Shown: in pieces, positions 26,913-35,704 of the stretch
Layout of the letters: each line of letters opens with the position of its first letter
How positions within the stretch are numbered: position 1 is the first letter of the stretch
Assembly (NCBI GenBank): GCA_937920515.1
Contig: CALEUG010000007.1
Location: 109,141 to 173,140 of the forward strand
DNA: 64,000 bases
Direction of reading: 5' to 3'
Source: an uncultured bacterium
Lineage (GTDB): Bacteria > Acidobacteriota > Aminicenantia > Aminicenantales > Saccharicenantaceae
Notes under the pieces: model-generated
The model's database searches: none
Seen by the model: only the letters and a program-made list of their open reading frames with translations
What the model was told of the DNA's origin: nothing
Program-made: the position numbers and the translations under genes

Positions 26913-28409
26913 TCACTCTTTTCTCAAAAATTCATCGATAGCCCGGGCTGCCCGCCGGCCGTCACCCATGGCCAGAATTACCGTGGCCCCGCCCCGGACG
27001 ACATCTCCACCGGCATGGATCCCGGGCAGACTGGTAGCCATGGTCTGGAAATCAGCCTCGACGTTACCCCAGCCCCCAATTTTTAAACCGGTGAGCTGCT
27101 TGATCAGCAGGGGGTTCGGGCTCTGGCCAACGGCCACCACCGCCAGGTCAACTTCCACTTCGAATTCCGAGACGGGCACGGGAACCGGGCGCGGCCGCCC
27201 GGAAGAATCGGGGGCTCCCAGGGCCAGTTTCTGCAAAACCGTTCCCTCGAGCTTGCCCCGGCTGTTTCCCAGGAACCGGACCGGGACCGTCAGGAAATTG
27301 AAAAAAATGCCCTCGGCCTCGGCATGTTTGACTTCTTCCACCCTGGCCGGCATCTCGGCCTTTGACCGCCTGTAATAGATGGTGGCCCGGGTAGCTCCCA
27401 GCCGCAGGGCAGTTCGGACCACAGGGAAAGGCGGCCTCTGCCTGGGAAAAGCCCGCCGGCCCTCTATGGAAGCTATCAGAGCGGTTTCCTCTCCGGAAAC
27501 AAAAGCTCCGGCTCCCCTGACCAGTTCCAGCTCAAAAGAAAAACCGCTGCTCAGAATGTTTTCTCCCAGAAACCCGGCTTCCCTGGCCTGCTCCAGGGCC
27601 GCGGCCACCCGCTCTGTGGCCAGCGGATATTCCTGTCGGACGTAGATGAAACCCCGGTCTGCCCCGACCGCATATCCCCCTGTTATCATTCCTTCTATTA
27701 TGCTGAAGGGATTGCTTTCCAGAAACCCCCGGTCCATGTAGGCTCCAGGGTCACCCTCATCCCCGTTGCAGATTAAATATTTTTACATCTGGCTGGCCTC
27801 CCGGGCCAGACGCCACTTGAGGCCTGCAGGAAAGCCGGCCCCGCCCCGGCCTCGCAAACCGGAGGCCAGGACCAGGTTGATAACTTCTTCCGGAGAAATT
27901 CCCGAAAGCACTTTTTCCAGGGCCAGGAAGCCCCCCTGTTCCAGGTAACTATCCAGTCTTTCCGGGTCAAGAGTCAGCTGCCGGTCGAGCAACCAGCGGA
28001 CCTGTTTTTTAAGGAACGGTAAATCATCCAGCCCGGGAAAAGCCCGGTCCCCGGAGCTTTCCCTTAAGGCCAGTTCAGGAACAAACCTGCCCTGGACCAG
28101 GGTCTCCTCCAACAGAAGCGGGATCTTTTCGGGAGACAGGTTTGGATAAAAAATTTTTCCGGGGAAGATAACCACGTCAGGTTCAAACTGACACAGGCCA
28201 TGACAACCGGTAAGACGCAGCTCAACCGAGCCGCTGAGACCCCGCTTGTGTATTTCTTCTGACAGAGCGGAAGCCACGGCCAGCGCTCCGGCCGCCCGGC
28301 CGCAGCTGGCCGCCGAGACACAGACCAGGCGCTGAGGTTTCGACGCCGCCTGAAGACCGGCCCGCAGCGTCTGCAACTCGCCGACCGTCCTGATTTTTTT
28401 CCTGCTCAT
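26913..28409 (-). pseudogene. Decayed NuoF/HydB-type NADH-binding subunit, fused by deletion to a GltD-type flavoprotein end
   Basis: The track splits this into two ORFs, but they share one frame separated by a single TAA at 27785..27783. The first part has a HydB-like thioredoxin-fold 2Fe-2S domain ([33 protein letters not shown]), then the NADH/FMN motif [16 protein letters not shown]. After the TAA it continues [30 protein letters not shown] and [12 protein letters not shown], where the family normally has Cys in place of that Ser. After [12 protein letters not shown] the NuoF sequence stops, and [39 protein letters not shown] follows, which is the second half of a GltD/NfnB-type NADPH oxidoreductase. 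The SLBB and 4Fe-4S parts of NuoF and the FAD-binding start of GltD are missing. The product would be nonfunctional as a hydrogenase or Nfn-type subunit. Confidence 0.85.
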
Positions 28410-28885
28410 TATTTTCTTTCGGTCAGTTTCTTAACAATTTCGGAAACCATGTCCGGCTGGACTCTACCCTGGTATTCCCCGTCGACCACCACCACGGGAG
28501 CCAGGGCACAGCAGCCCAGGCAGTTAACGGCCCTGAGGGCAACTCCCTTTTCAGGGTCTTCCCCGCCGGGCTTTAACCCCAGAAGACGGGAGAACTCCGC
28601 GGTCAGCTCCCGGGCTCCCCGGACGTGGCAGGCAGTTCCCTGGAAGATGGTCAACTCGTGCCGGCAGCCAGGCCTGAGCCTGAAAGCCGAATAAAAAGTG
28701 ACCAGGCCTTAAACCTCAGCCGGAGAAACGGCAAAGTATTCGGCCGCCATCCGGAGAGCTTCCTCAGGCAGATAACCGAACTCCTGCTGGACGCGGTGCA
28801 AAAAGAGAATGATATGCCTTCTTTCAGCCGGCACAGAGGCCAGTATTGTTTCTAATCTTTCAGTCAGGTTATCTCTGCTTTTCAT
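28409..28885 (-). pseudogene. Decayed NuoE/HydC-type 2Fe-2S subunit with in-frame TAA
   Basis: NuoE/HydC carries a 2Fe-2S cluster and partners NuoF/HydB in NADH dehydrogenases and electron-bifurcating hydrogenases. The N-terminal helices read RRHIILFLHRVQQEFGYLPEEALRMAAEYFAVSPAEV, then TAA, then GLVTFYSAFRLRPGCRHEL in the same frame. The family has Tyr at the stop position (PAEVYGVATFY), so one substitution of TAT or TAC explains it. The first cluster cysteine of the CxGTAC motif is Phe here (FQGTACH). The later CLGCC pair is intact. Its 5' end overlaps the amidohydrolase stop, and its 3' end overlaps the NuoF remnant (TAATG), so the original operon layout survives. Confidence 0.87.
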
Positions 28886-30578
28886 CAACCAGAATATCCG
28901 GGCTGGAATGGACGATTCTTCCGTCAACCATGGTCAGCACCACCCGGGCCTTCAGGAACTCATCCGGCTCGACCCGGAACAGGTCCCGGTCCAGAACCAC
29001 CAGGTCGGCCAGCTTGCCCGGCTCAAGCGAGCCCTTTTCTTTTTCTGAAAACTCGGCATAAGCCGCTCTGACCGTGTAAGACTTAATAGCTTCTTCCAGG
29101 CTGATTTTTTCTTCCGGAATCCAGCCGTCAGGGTTTTTCCCGTCAAGAGTCCTGCGGGTAACGGCCGCATAAATTCCGGCCAGGGGGTCGAGCGGCGCCA
29201 CCGTCCAGTCTGAGCCAAAAACCAGGACCGCTCCCGCCCGCTGCAGCGATTTAAAGGCATAAGTGGTTCTGGCCCGCTCCGGGCCTATTTTCCTTTCGGC
29301 CCAGCAGCCGTCGTCAATGGCGTGGTAGGGTTGAACCGAAGCCACCAGGCCCAGTCGGCCATAACGGTCGATATCAATTCTCCTCAGGTGCTGGCAGTGT
29401 TCTATTCTCCAGCGCCGGTCGCGGGGTTTATTTTCAGCATTTATTTTTTCCATCATGTCCAGAAGAATGGCATTGGCCCGGTCACCGATGGCGTGGATGG
29501 CCACCTGCAGCCCGGCCCGGTCGGCCAGCCGCAGCCTCTGTTCCATAATTCCTTCAGGAAACATGTGCGCGGCCAGAAGTCCAGAGGCCCTGGGGTCGTC
29601 GGAGTAAGGTTCAAAGAAAAGAGCGGTGGCCGAACCCAGGGAGCCATCCACAAAACCTTTAAGCCCGGCCAGCCGCAGGAAAGGATGACCGAAGCCTGAT
29701 TTGATTTTAAGCCGGAGAAAGCTCTCTATTTCAGTAATTTGAAAGTAAACATAAAGCCTGGCCGTCAGCTCCCCGGAGCGCAAAAGGTCCTGGTAAACTT
29801 CGAAGCTGGAAGCGTCCGACATGTCGTGAATAGAAGTAACCCCGTGAACGGCTGCTTCCCTGAGGGCCATTTTAACCGCTTCTCTTTTCTCTTCGAAAGA
29901 GGGAGCGGGAATGATGGCATAAACCAGATCAGAAGCTGCATCCTTGAGAATCCCCGTTGGTTCTCCGCTCTTCGGGTCCCGGATAATTTCGCCGCCCGGC
30001 GGGGAGACGGTATTCCTGTCAATTCCGGCCAGCTTGAGGGCCAGCGAGTTCACCAGGACCATGTGTCCGTCAAAACGGTTAACGCAGACCGGGTGGTCTT
30101 CTGTCACCGGATCAATCCAGTCCCGGGTCGGAAGAACCGGCGGGGAGAACTGTTCGTGGTCCCAGTCGCCGTTGAGGATCCAGGCCCCGGGCGGAAGTTC
30201 TCGGGCTCTGGCCGCAATCCGGCTGACAAATTCTTCCCGGCTGCGGCAGTCCCGCAGCTGAACCGAACGCAGGGCCAGGCCGCCGTTCAAAAAATGGGTG
30301 TGGGCGTCGATAAACCCCGGCAGCACCAGCCGGCCCTTGAGGTCCAGGACCCGGGTCCCGGGCCCGGCCAGCCTTTTAATCTCTGAATTGCTGCCGGTCC
30401 TGACGATTCTGTTCTGAACTACGGCCAGGGCCTCAACTTCGGGAGTGGATTCGCTACCGGTCCAGATATGCCCGTTGACCAGAACGGTGTCAGCCATGGT
30501 TCCTCCTTGCCTCAGGCAGCCGGCGAGAATCAGGCCACCCGTTAGAATCAGTAGAAAAAATTTTAAAAAGGTCTTCAT
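28869..30578 (-). CDS. YtcJ-like amidohydrolase, predicted lipoprotein
   Basis: This 569-aa protein belongs to the YtcJ group of the amidohydrolase superfamily. A lipoprotein-type signal (LILTGGLILAGC) suggests membrane anchoring in the periplasm or outer membrane. Metal-binding motifs are GFIDAHTHF (HxH), WRIEHCQHL and FGSDWTVAPLDPL near the C-terminus; QVAIHAIGDRANA is another group signature. Members hydrolyse amide or ester bonds in cyclic and N-acyl substrates, but the substrate is usually unknown. The gene lies between the metallo-hydrolase and the decayed hydC-like gene, overlapping the latter by 17 nt. Confidence 0.85.
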   Translation of the reverse strand: MKTFLKFFLLILTGGLILAGCLRQGGTMADTVLVNGHIWTGSESTPEVEALAVVQNRIVRTGSNSEIKRLAGPGTRVLDLKGRLVLPGFIDAHTHFLNGGLALRSVQLRDCRSREEFVSRIAARARELPPGAWILNGDWDHEQFSPPVLPTRDWIDPVTEDHPVCVNRFDGHMVLVNSLALKLAGIDRNTVSPPGGEIIRDPKSGEPTGILKDAASDLVYAIIPAPSFEEKREAVKMALREAAVHGVTSIHDMSDASSFEVYQDLLRSGELTARLYVYFQITEIESFLRLKIKSGFGHPFLRLAGLKGFVDGSLGSATALFFEPYSDDPRASGLLAAHMFPEGIMEQRLRLADRAGLQVAIHAIGDRANAILLDMMEKINAENKPRDRRWRIEHCQHLRRIDIDRYGRLGLVASVQPYHAIDDGCWAERKIGPERARTTYAFKSLQRAGAVLVFGSDWTVAPLDPLAGIYAAVTRRTLDGKNPDGWIPEEKISLEEAIKSYTVRAAYAEFSEKEKGSLEPGKLADLVVLDRDLFRVEPDEFLKARVVLTMVDGRIVHSSPDILVDEKQR

Positions 30579-30621
30579 GCGGTTCTTCCCCTGGTTAAAT
30601 CCTCTCCCGGCCGGAAAGAAC

Positions 30622-30667
30622 GTTGCCCCGGGCAGCGCCCGGGAGCTTCTGGTTCATTCAGGGCAAC
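30622..30667 (-). other. Nested inverted repeat upstream of the amidohydrolase gene
   Basis: CCCGGGC-AGC-GCCCGGG forms a perfect 7-bp hairpin, and GTTGCCC/GGGCAAC, sharing its first CCC, forms an outer 7-bp alternative. Read on the minus strand it lies between two co-directional genes and is followed by GCAACGTTCTTT, a poor T-tract. It may be a weak terminator or a leader structure. Confidence 0.4.
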
Positions 30668-30729
30668 CTTTTCTTCAGGAAACCGACCCGGTTCACACTC
30701 TATTTTAGCCTTTTTATCAATTCCAGGCC

Positions 30730-31503
30730 TCAAGGTTCAAGCTCCAGGCAGGAAAAATCTTCAGGTATAAACAGCCGGCCACCATAATATTTCCTGATTT
30801 CAGTTTCCACTTCATGCGGTGAAAAATCCAGGTCGCTGAAAAAATGACAGGGGACCAGGATCCGGAGCCCGGCTCCGGCCGCGGCCCGACCCAGTTCCAG
30901 GGAGTTGCCATGCATGGTCTGCAGGAAAGGCAGCCGGTCAAGATAACGGGAGGGAGTGCTGCAGTCATGTATAAGGCAATCCGCACCGGCAGCCCGCTCA
31001 AACAGGGGTTGATGAACGGGCGTATCGCCCGAAAAGACAACCCGGCCCCGGGGAGTCTCGAAGAAAAAGGCCAGGGAGGAGGTATGGTGCGGCACCGGCC
31101 AGCCGATTACAACCACTCCGGGGGATAATTCCGTCCTGAGGCCCGGGGTCAAAACTACCGGCTCCACCCGGTAAGAGATTTTCTCTTTTCTCAAACCAAA
31201 CAGGTCCAGCAACCGCAGGCAGAATTCAACCGTTTCGGCCGAGCCGAAAAGCCGAACGCTCTTCTCTTCCAGCATCAGGCTATGGACGAAGGCCGGCAGG
31301 CCGTAAACATGGTCGGCGTGGATGTGGCTGATAAAGATGGCCGAAACCCGTCGGGGTTCCCGCCCGGCTTTAATAATCTTCCGGGTCAGGGAACCGGGGC
31401 AGTCGACCAGCCAGAGTTCACCGGCCATTTCCAGAAGAAAGCTGGTGTTGTCCCGGGCGGATGTGGGAACGGCTCCGCCGGTTCCCAGGAAAATTATTTT
31501 CAT
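30730..31503 (-). CDS. Metallo-beta-lactamase-fold hydrolase, RNase Z-like
   Basis: The 257-aa cytoplasmic protein begins MKIIFLGTGGAVPTSARDNTSFLLE, the typical start of RNase Z and its relatives. FISHIHADHVYGLPAFVHSL gives the HxHxDH zinc motif. VPHHTSSLAFFFE, VFSGDTPVHQPL and a late CHFFSDLDF histidine supply the remaining ligands. True RNase Z has a tRNA-binding flexible arm with a GP-rich insert; none is obvious here, so tRNA 3' processing is possible but not assigned. The sequence also fits arylsulfatase- or phosphodiesterase-like relatives. Confidence 0.75.
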   Translation of the reverse strand: MKIIFLGTGGAVPTSARDNTSFLLEMAGELWLVDCPGSLTRKIIKAGREPRRVSAIFISHIHADHVYGLPAFVHSLMLEEKSVRLFGSAETVEFCLRLLDLFGLRKEKISYRVEPVVLTPGLRTELSPGVVVIGWPVPHHTSSLAFFFETPRGRVVFSGDTPVHQPLFERAAGADCLIHDCSTPSRYLDRLPFLQTMHGNSLELGRAAAGAGLRILVPCHFFSDLDFSPHEVETEIRKYYGGRLFIPEDFSCLELEP

Positions 31504-31652
31504 CGCTCGCCTTTATTAATTAGACAGAAAACTCTTTATAAAAAATTTCAGGGAATAAATCAACCAGGCGTAAGGTCGAAATGAAATTGACAGAAATCAG
31601 CCGCTGGGATAGATTTTAAGTTTGATTCTATTTCCAGAAGCGATGATAAGAA

Positions 31653-32747
31653 ATGGATAAGCCACCGTTCCACTTGCGGGTTTCCTCGCCGGGAAGAATC
31701 TGTCTGTTCGGCGAGCACCAGGATTACCTGGACCTGGATGTAATCGCCTCGGCTATCAGCCTGAGATTTTACGTTGAGGGCTTTCCCCGCGCCGAGCGCG
31801 GCTTCAACATTCAGCTGCCTGATACAGGCGAGGAAGATAGCTTTTTCCCTGAGACAGAGCTACCCTATCTCAAGCCCCGGGATTACCTGCGAAGCGCGGT
31901 CAACATCCTGCTGCGGCTGGGTTGTCGCTTCCAGCAGGGCTGGGAAATCACCATGCACGGGGAAATACCAATCAACGCCGGAACCTCCAGTTCCTCAGCC
32001 ATGGTGGTGGCCTGGACCAGGTTCCTGCTGGAAGCCTGCGGCCGGGTTGACCTGGCTCCAAAACCGGAAGCCTTGGCTGAGCTGGCCCACCGGGCCGAAG
32101 TGCTGGAGTTCAGGGAGCCGGGAGGAATGATGGACCACTACACTTCAGCCCTGGGTGGAACTGTCTGGATTCAGTTTGCCGGAGGGTTTAAAATCAGGCG
32201 GCTGTCTTCCCCGCCGGGCACCTTTGTCCTGGGTGATTCCCTGGAAAAGAAAGACACCACCGGTACCTTAGGTTCGGTCCGGGAAAGAGTGACCCGGGGC
32301 CTGGAGATCTTAAGAAAGGAATATCCAGGACTGAACCTGTCCTCTGTCAGCGAACAGGAAATCCTGAACCTCAGCCGGAATCTCCCCCCGGAAATCAGAA
32401 ACCCGCTCCATGGAGCCGTGGTCAACCGGATTTTAACTCAGGAGGGCCTGAAGCTTTTTGAAGCCCCGGGCTTTAACTTCCAGGAATTCGGCCGGCTGCT
32501 GACCGAGCAGCAAACAGTGCTCCGGGAGCTTCTGGGTATCTCTACCCCGAAGATTGACCGCCTGCTGCAGGCTGCCCTGGAAAGCGGGGCCCCGGGCGGA
32601 AAGATCAACGGTTCGGGCGGCGGCGGTTGCATGTTTGCCTATGCTCCGGATGACCCGGAAGCTGTGGCCAGGGCCATCGAGCGGGCCGGCGGCCGGCCAT
32701 ACATCGTCAGGCCCGCTTCCGGGTTGACGGTGGAATCCCGATTATAG
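31653..32747 (+). CDS. GHMP kinase, galactokinase-like
   Basis: GHMP kinases phosphorylate small molecules with ATP. The 364-aa protein has the galactokinase-type opening GRICLFGEHQDYLDLDV, comparable to the GEHTDY sugar-binding motif. The ATP loop is GEIPINAGTSSSSAMVVA, and motif 3 is GGKINGSGGGGCMFAY. The middle segment EFREPGGMMDHYTSALGG aligns with the catalytic-aspartate region. The GEHQDYLDLDVI variant differs from ordinary GalK, so the sugar could be galactose, a uronate or a deoxysugar. No Leloir-pathway gene is adjacent. Its stop overlaps the approach to the efp promoter. Confidence 0.78.
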   Translation: MDKPPFHLRVSSPGRICLFGEHQDYLDLDVIASAISLRFYVEGFPRAERGFNIQLPDTGEEDSFFPETELPYLKPRDYLRSAVNILLRLGCRFQQGWEITMHGEIPINAGTSSSSAMVVAWTRFLLEACGRVDLAPKPEALAELAHRAEVLEFREPGGMMDHYTSALGGTVWIQFAGGFKIRRLSSPPGTFVLGDSLEKKDTTGTLGSVRERVTRGLEILRKEYPGLNLSSVSEQEILNLSRNLPPEIRNPLHGAVVNRILTQEGLKLFEAPGFNFQEFGRLLTEQQTVLRELLGISTPKIDRLLQAALESGAPGGKINGSGGGGCMFAYAPDDPEAVARAIERAGGRPYIVRPASGLTVESRL

Positions 32748-32757
32748 CTCCGAATAA

Positions 32758-32785
32758 TAGACAAAGTTCTGATTTATTGTAAAAT
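32758..32785 (+). promoter_or_regulatory. Candidate sigma-70 promoter of efp
   Basis: TAGACA and TAAAAT are each one mismatch from consensus and separated by 16 bp, about 85 nt before the efp start. The position just after the GHMP kinase stop suggests efp has its own promoter. Confidence 0.5.
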
Positions 32786-32870
32786 ATAACCTCAATTTCT
32801 TTCTCGGCTCGATCACATCCAATTTATCAGGGCCCGGTATTCTTACCGGCTCAGAGCAGGAGGAAGTTCG

Positions 32871-33437
32871 ATGATTGACGCTACCAGGATAAGAAAAGGC
32901 ATGATTATCAAAATGGAAGGACAGCTCTACCGGGTCATGGACTACCAGCTCATCACTCCCGGGCGCTGGAAGGCCATGGTGCAAACCAAGCTCCGCAACA
33001 TCAAGGACGGTTCTCAGCTGGAATACCGCTTCCGTTCCGAAGACCGGGTGGAACAGGCCTACCTGGAAGAGGTGGAAATGGTTTTTCTCTACCGGAGCGG
33101 AGATGAATTCTATTTCATGAACCTCCAGACCTACGAACAGATCAAGCTGGACCTGGAAGCCATCGGAGACGGAGTAAATTACCTTCTGCCGGATATGGTC
33201 CTGACCATTGAATTCTACGAGGGCCAGCCGGTCGGCATCCACCTGCCCAATACCGTCGACCTCAAGGTGGTGGAAACCGAACCGATACTGAAGGGAGCCA
33301 CCCAGACGGCCATCAACAAGCCGGCCAGGCTGGAGACCGGCCTGGTCATCCAGGTCCCCCAGTTCATCAAAGAAGGCGATGTCATAAGGGTTGATACCAG
33401 GGAAGACAAGTACCTGGAAAGAGTGAAGACCAAATAG
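32871..33437 (+). CDS. efp: Translation elongation factor P
   Basis: EF-P rescues ribosomes stalled on polyproline by entering near the E site. The 188-aa protein has all three beta-barrel domains: N-terminal DATRIRKGMIIKMEGQLYRVMDYQ, the central EYRFRSEDRVEQAYLEE region, and the C-terminal GATQTAINKPARLETGLVIQVPQFIKEGDVIRVDTRE. AGGAGG lies 7 nt before the ATG. The domain I loop that carries the modified Lys34 of E. coli (PGKGQA) reads PGRWKA, placing Arg at the tip. Arg-type EF-Ps are activated by EarP rhamnosylation in some proteobacteria; this loop is not the usual SGRN form, so the modification is uncertain. Confidence 0.95.
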   Translation: MIDATRIRKGMIIKMEGQLYRVMDYQLITPGRWKAMVQTKLRNIKDGSQLEYRFRSEDRVEQAYLEEVEMVFLYRSGDEFYFMNLQTYEQIKLDLEAIGDGVNYLLPDMVLTIEFYEGQPVGIHLPNTVDLKVVETEPILKGATQTAINKPARLETGLVIQVPQFIKEGDVIRVDTREDKYLERVKTK

Positions 33438-33456
33438 TTCCTGGCAGGCTCCGGGC

Positions 33457-35652
33457 TCAAAAGCGGTGCTGGTGCACCCCGACATTGCCGAAGCTATCCC
33501 TGACCCTGATGAGGAGCAGGTTGTCGGAGCCGGATGGAACCTTCACGGTGAACTTGAAATTCTCGCTTCGGGAATCGCACATTCCGTCCACCGGGAAAAC
33601 AACCTGCCAGTCCCCTGGCCTGACCAGAAACTTCACCTCTTCAATGTAAGAATAGGCATCCTCGGCCGTAAAGCTCACCTCCAGCAGGCCGCCGCTACGG
33701 GTGGCCAGAAAGTTCTTTATGGTCGGGAGCGAGTTGTCGATGACCAGGGCCTGACTTTCTTTCTCGGCTTTCTTCTCGGTGCCCAACGGGTTAGAGGGCA
33801 GGTCGGTGGCCTCAACCTTCAACCAGTACGTCCCGTCAGGAAAATTCCTGGTGTCGAAGGAGAAAACTTTATCGGACAGTTTTTCCTGCATCAGCCTCCA
33901 GCTATTCTCCCCTTCTTTTCTCAGGTAAATATTGAAGGCCAGCCTGTCTTGGTTTTCGTCGGAGGCTTCCCAGGTAATCGTCCGGAAACCCTGGCGCTCA
34001 GCTTTCTTGGGTGTCAGGTAAAGGCTGGTCTCGTCCTTGCGACGGGCTCCTTCCCGCGAGGCTTCATCCAGGCCAAGGATGACTTCGTCCTGTTCGGGCG
34101 GTTTGATGAACACCTGGTTGGCCGGCAGAACTTCCAGTTTTTCAATGACCGGGGCGACGTTGGCCTGAAGGTAAAAAACCAGGAGCTTCTGGACCCTGGG
34201 TGATTTCGCCACACCCGAACTCTTCAGGTTGATTTTCAACTGAAGGTATCGCCCGGCCGGGCTCAAGATTTTTTCATCGGGCCGGCTGTAAGGCGGGGAC
34301 CAGTCACTCCAGGTATCGTCGGGTTCGGCCGTGTTGCCGCTCCTGGACTGGACCTGGAGGGAAGTCCCCTGAAGAAGTTCTGCCTCCCAGCTCAGGCGAC
34401 CCCAATTTGAAAGTATCCTGGCATCCAGCACCGAACTCAGGTACTCGCCGGAAAAATTCTGCCCGGGCTGGAGGAGGCCCAGGAAGCAGGGATTATTGCC
34501 GAGAACCTGGGTCTGTTTATTGAATTGAAAGAGCCCGTAGACCTGTTCTGAGCCAGTCTGTGCTAAAAGTTCAAGCCCGCCCTGACGGTCGAGAGAATAC
34601 AAACGGCCCTGGTTTCCTGTGCCCAGAACCAGCTTCTGGCTGTCAGAATCATAGACCAGGCTGTAAACCATTTCCTCCCCGGAACTCCAGAGTTTTCGGG
34701 GCAGCCCGTCCGGTGTGACCTGGAAAACTGCCCCGGAAATGACTCCCGGAGCTTTGCCTCTGGCAGGAGTTTCCGGAATCTGCAAATCGGTTTCTAAAGC
34801 CGCAGCCACGGCCGAGACCACCAGGCTAACCTCGGTGTCAGTCCTGGTCGGGGTGGCGGTTGAAGGTGGGCTGACCGTGGAAACCGGCTTGGAGGGAGCT
34901 CCCCCGGCGCTGAGGTAAATATTCCCCTCACGGTCCAGGACCACATTCCTGACCTCTTCATAGCCAGAATCAAAAATGACACTGGCCCGGCCCGAGGCTG
35001 ATATCCGGTAGAGCTGGCCCCGCCCGCCGCTTCCGGCCAGCAGGTCGCCTCCCGCGGTCTGGACCAGGCGGAGAATATGGTTATCGCGGGACTTGAACAG
35101 CAGCCTCCCGGCTCCGGTCGGGTTGACTTCATAGATTCCACCGCTCTCCCCGACCGCCACCAGCAGATTACCCTTTTCTGTAATAACCAGGTCCCAGATA
35201 TAACGTTCCTGGGGGTTGAAGAACTCCTCGCCCTTGTTTCTGGCGGTTATCTTATAAATCTTGCCGTTGGGAGATGTCCCGGCATAGAGAACGCCTCTCG
35301 AGTCCACCACCAGGGCGGTCACGTCCAGTTCAGCCGTCTGGTAGTAGAGCTCGGCCTTTTTATCCTTGCCCACACGGTATATCTTCCCGCCGTGGCCGGT
35401 GCCGAGATAATAACTGCCGTCAGGCCCCTGGGCCAGGGAAAGATAGAATTCTTCAGCCGGAAGTTCCATTTTTTCCAGACGCGGGCCTATGGACAGGACT
35501 CCATCGGAGGAGAGAGAGGTCCCGGAAAATTTGCCCTTCAGAAAATCGTCCCTGGAACGCAATTCCCATTTCCTGGGGACCACGGCCTGGAGGTGGGAGA
35601 CCACCAGGAGCACGGCCACTATTTTCAGGACAAGGGATAACTTTTTTTTCAT
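33457..35652 (-). CDS. Exported beta-propeller protein of unknown function
   Basis: The 731-aa protein has a signal peptide (LSLVLKIVAVLLVVSHLQAV). Residues ~60-280 hold propeller-like repeats, each with a DxxGxLYxG-like blade: DGSYYLGTGHGGKIYRV, RGVLYAGTSPNGKIYKI, KGNLLVAVGESGGIYEV, GGDLLAGSGGRGQLYRI. A Pro/Ser/Thr-rich linker follows (PVSTVSPPSTATPTRTDT), then another blade pair and a C-terminal half with fibronectin- or Ig-like strands (GFRTITWEASDENQDRLAFNIYLRKEG). There are no catalytic motifs. It probably binds a ligand or other proteins at the cell surface or in the periplasm. It converges on efp with 19 bp between. Confidence 0.6.
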   Translation of the reverse strand: MKKKLSLVLKIVAVLLVVSHLQAVVPRKWELRSRDDFLKGKFSGTSLSSDGVLSIGPRLEKMELPAEEFYLSLAQGPDGSYYLGTGHGGKIYRVGKDKKAELYYQTAELDVTALVVDSRGVLYAGTSPNGKIYKITARNKGEEFFNPQERYIWDLVITEKGNLLVAVGESGGIYEVNPTGAGRLLFKSRDNHILRLVQTAGGDLLAGSGGRGQLYRISASGRASVIFDSGYEEVRNVVLDREGNIYLSAGGAPSKPVSTVSPPSTATPTRTDTEVSLVVSAVAAALETDLQIPETPARGKAPGVISGAVFQVTPDGLPRKLWSSGEEMVYSLVYDSDSQKLVLGTGNQGRLYSLDRQGGLELLAQTGSEQVYGLFQFNKQTQVLGNNPCFLGLLQPGQNFSGEYLSSVLDARILSNWGRLSWEAELLQGTSLQVQSRSGNTAEPDDTWSDWSPPYSRPDEKILSPAGRYLQLKINLKSSGVAKSPRVQKLLVFYLQANVAPVIEKLEVLPANQVFIKPPEQDEVILGLDEASREGARRKDETSLYLTPKKAERQGFRTITWEASDENQDRLAFNIYLRKEGENSWRLMQEKLSDKVFSFDTRNFPDGTYWLKVEATDLPSNPLGTEKKAEKESQALVIDNSLPTIKNFLATRSGGLLEVSFTAEDAYSYIEEVKFLVRPGDWQVVFPVDGMCDSRSENFKFTVKVPSGSDNLLLIRVRDSFGNVGVHQHRF

Positions 35653-35704
35653 TTCGCAGCCTACCTTAAATGTATTTAATTATGCCGCAAGCTCATCCGA
35701 ATAC

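Noticed and set aside
27783-28711. TAA recoded as an amino acid in the hydrogenase-like genes
   Set aside because: The two stops would need different residues, an Fe-S cysteine is also lost, and an internal deletion is present; decay explains all of these.
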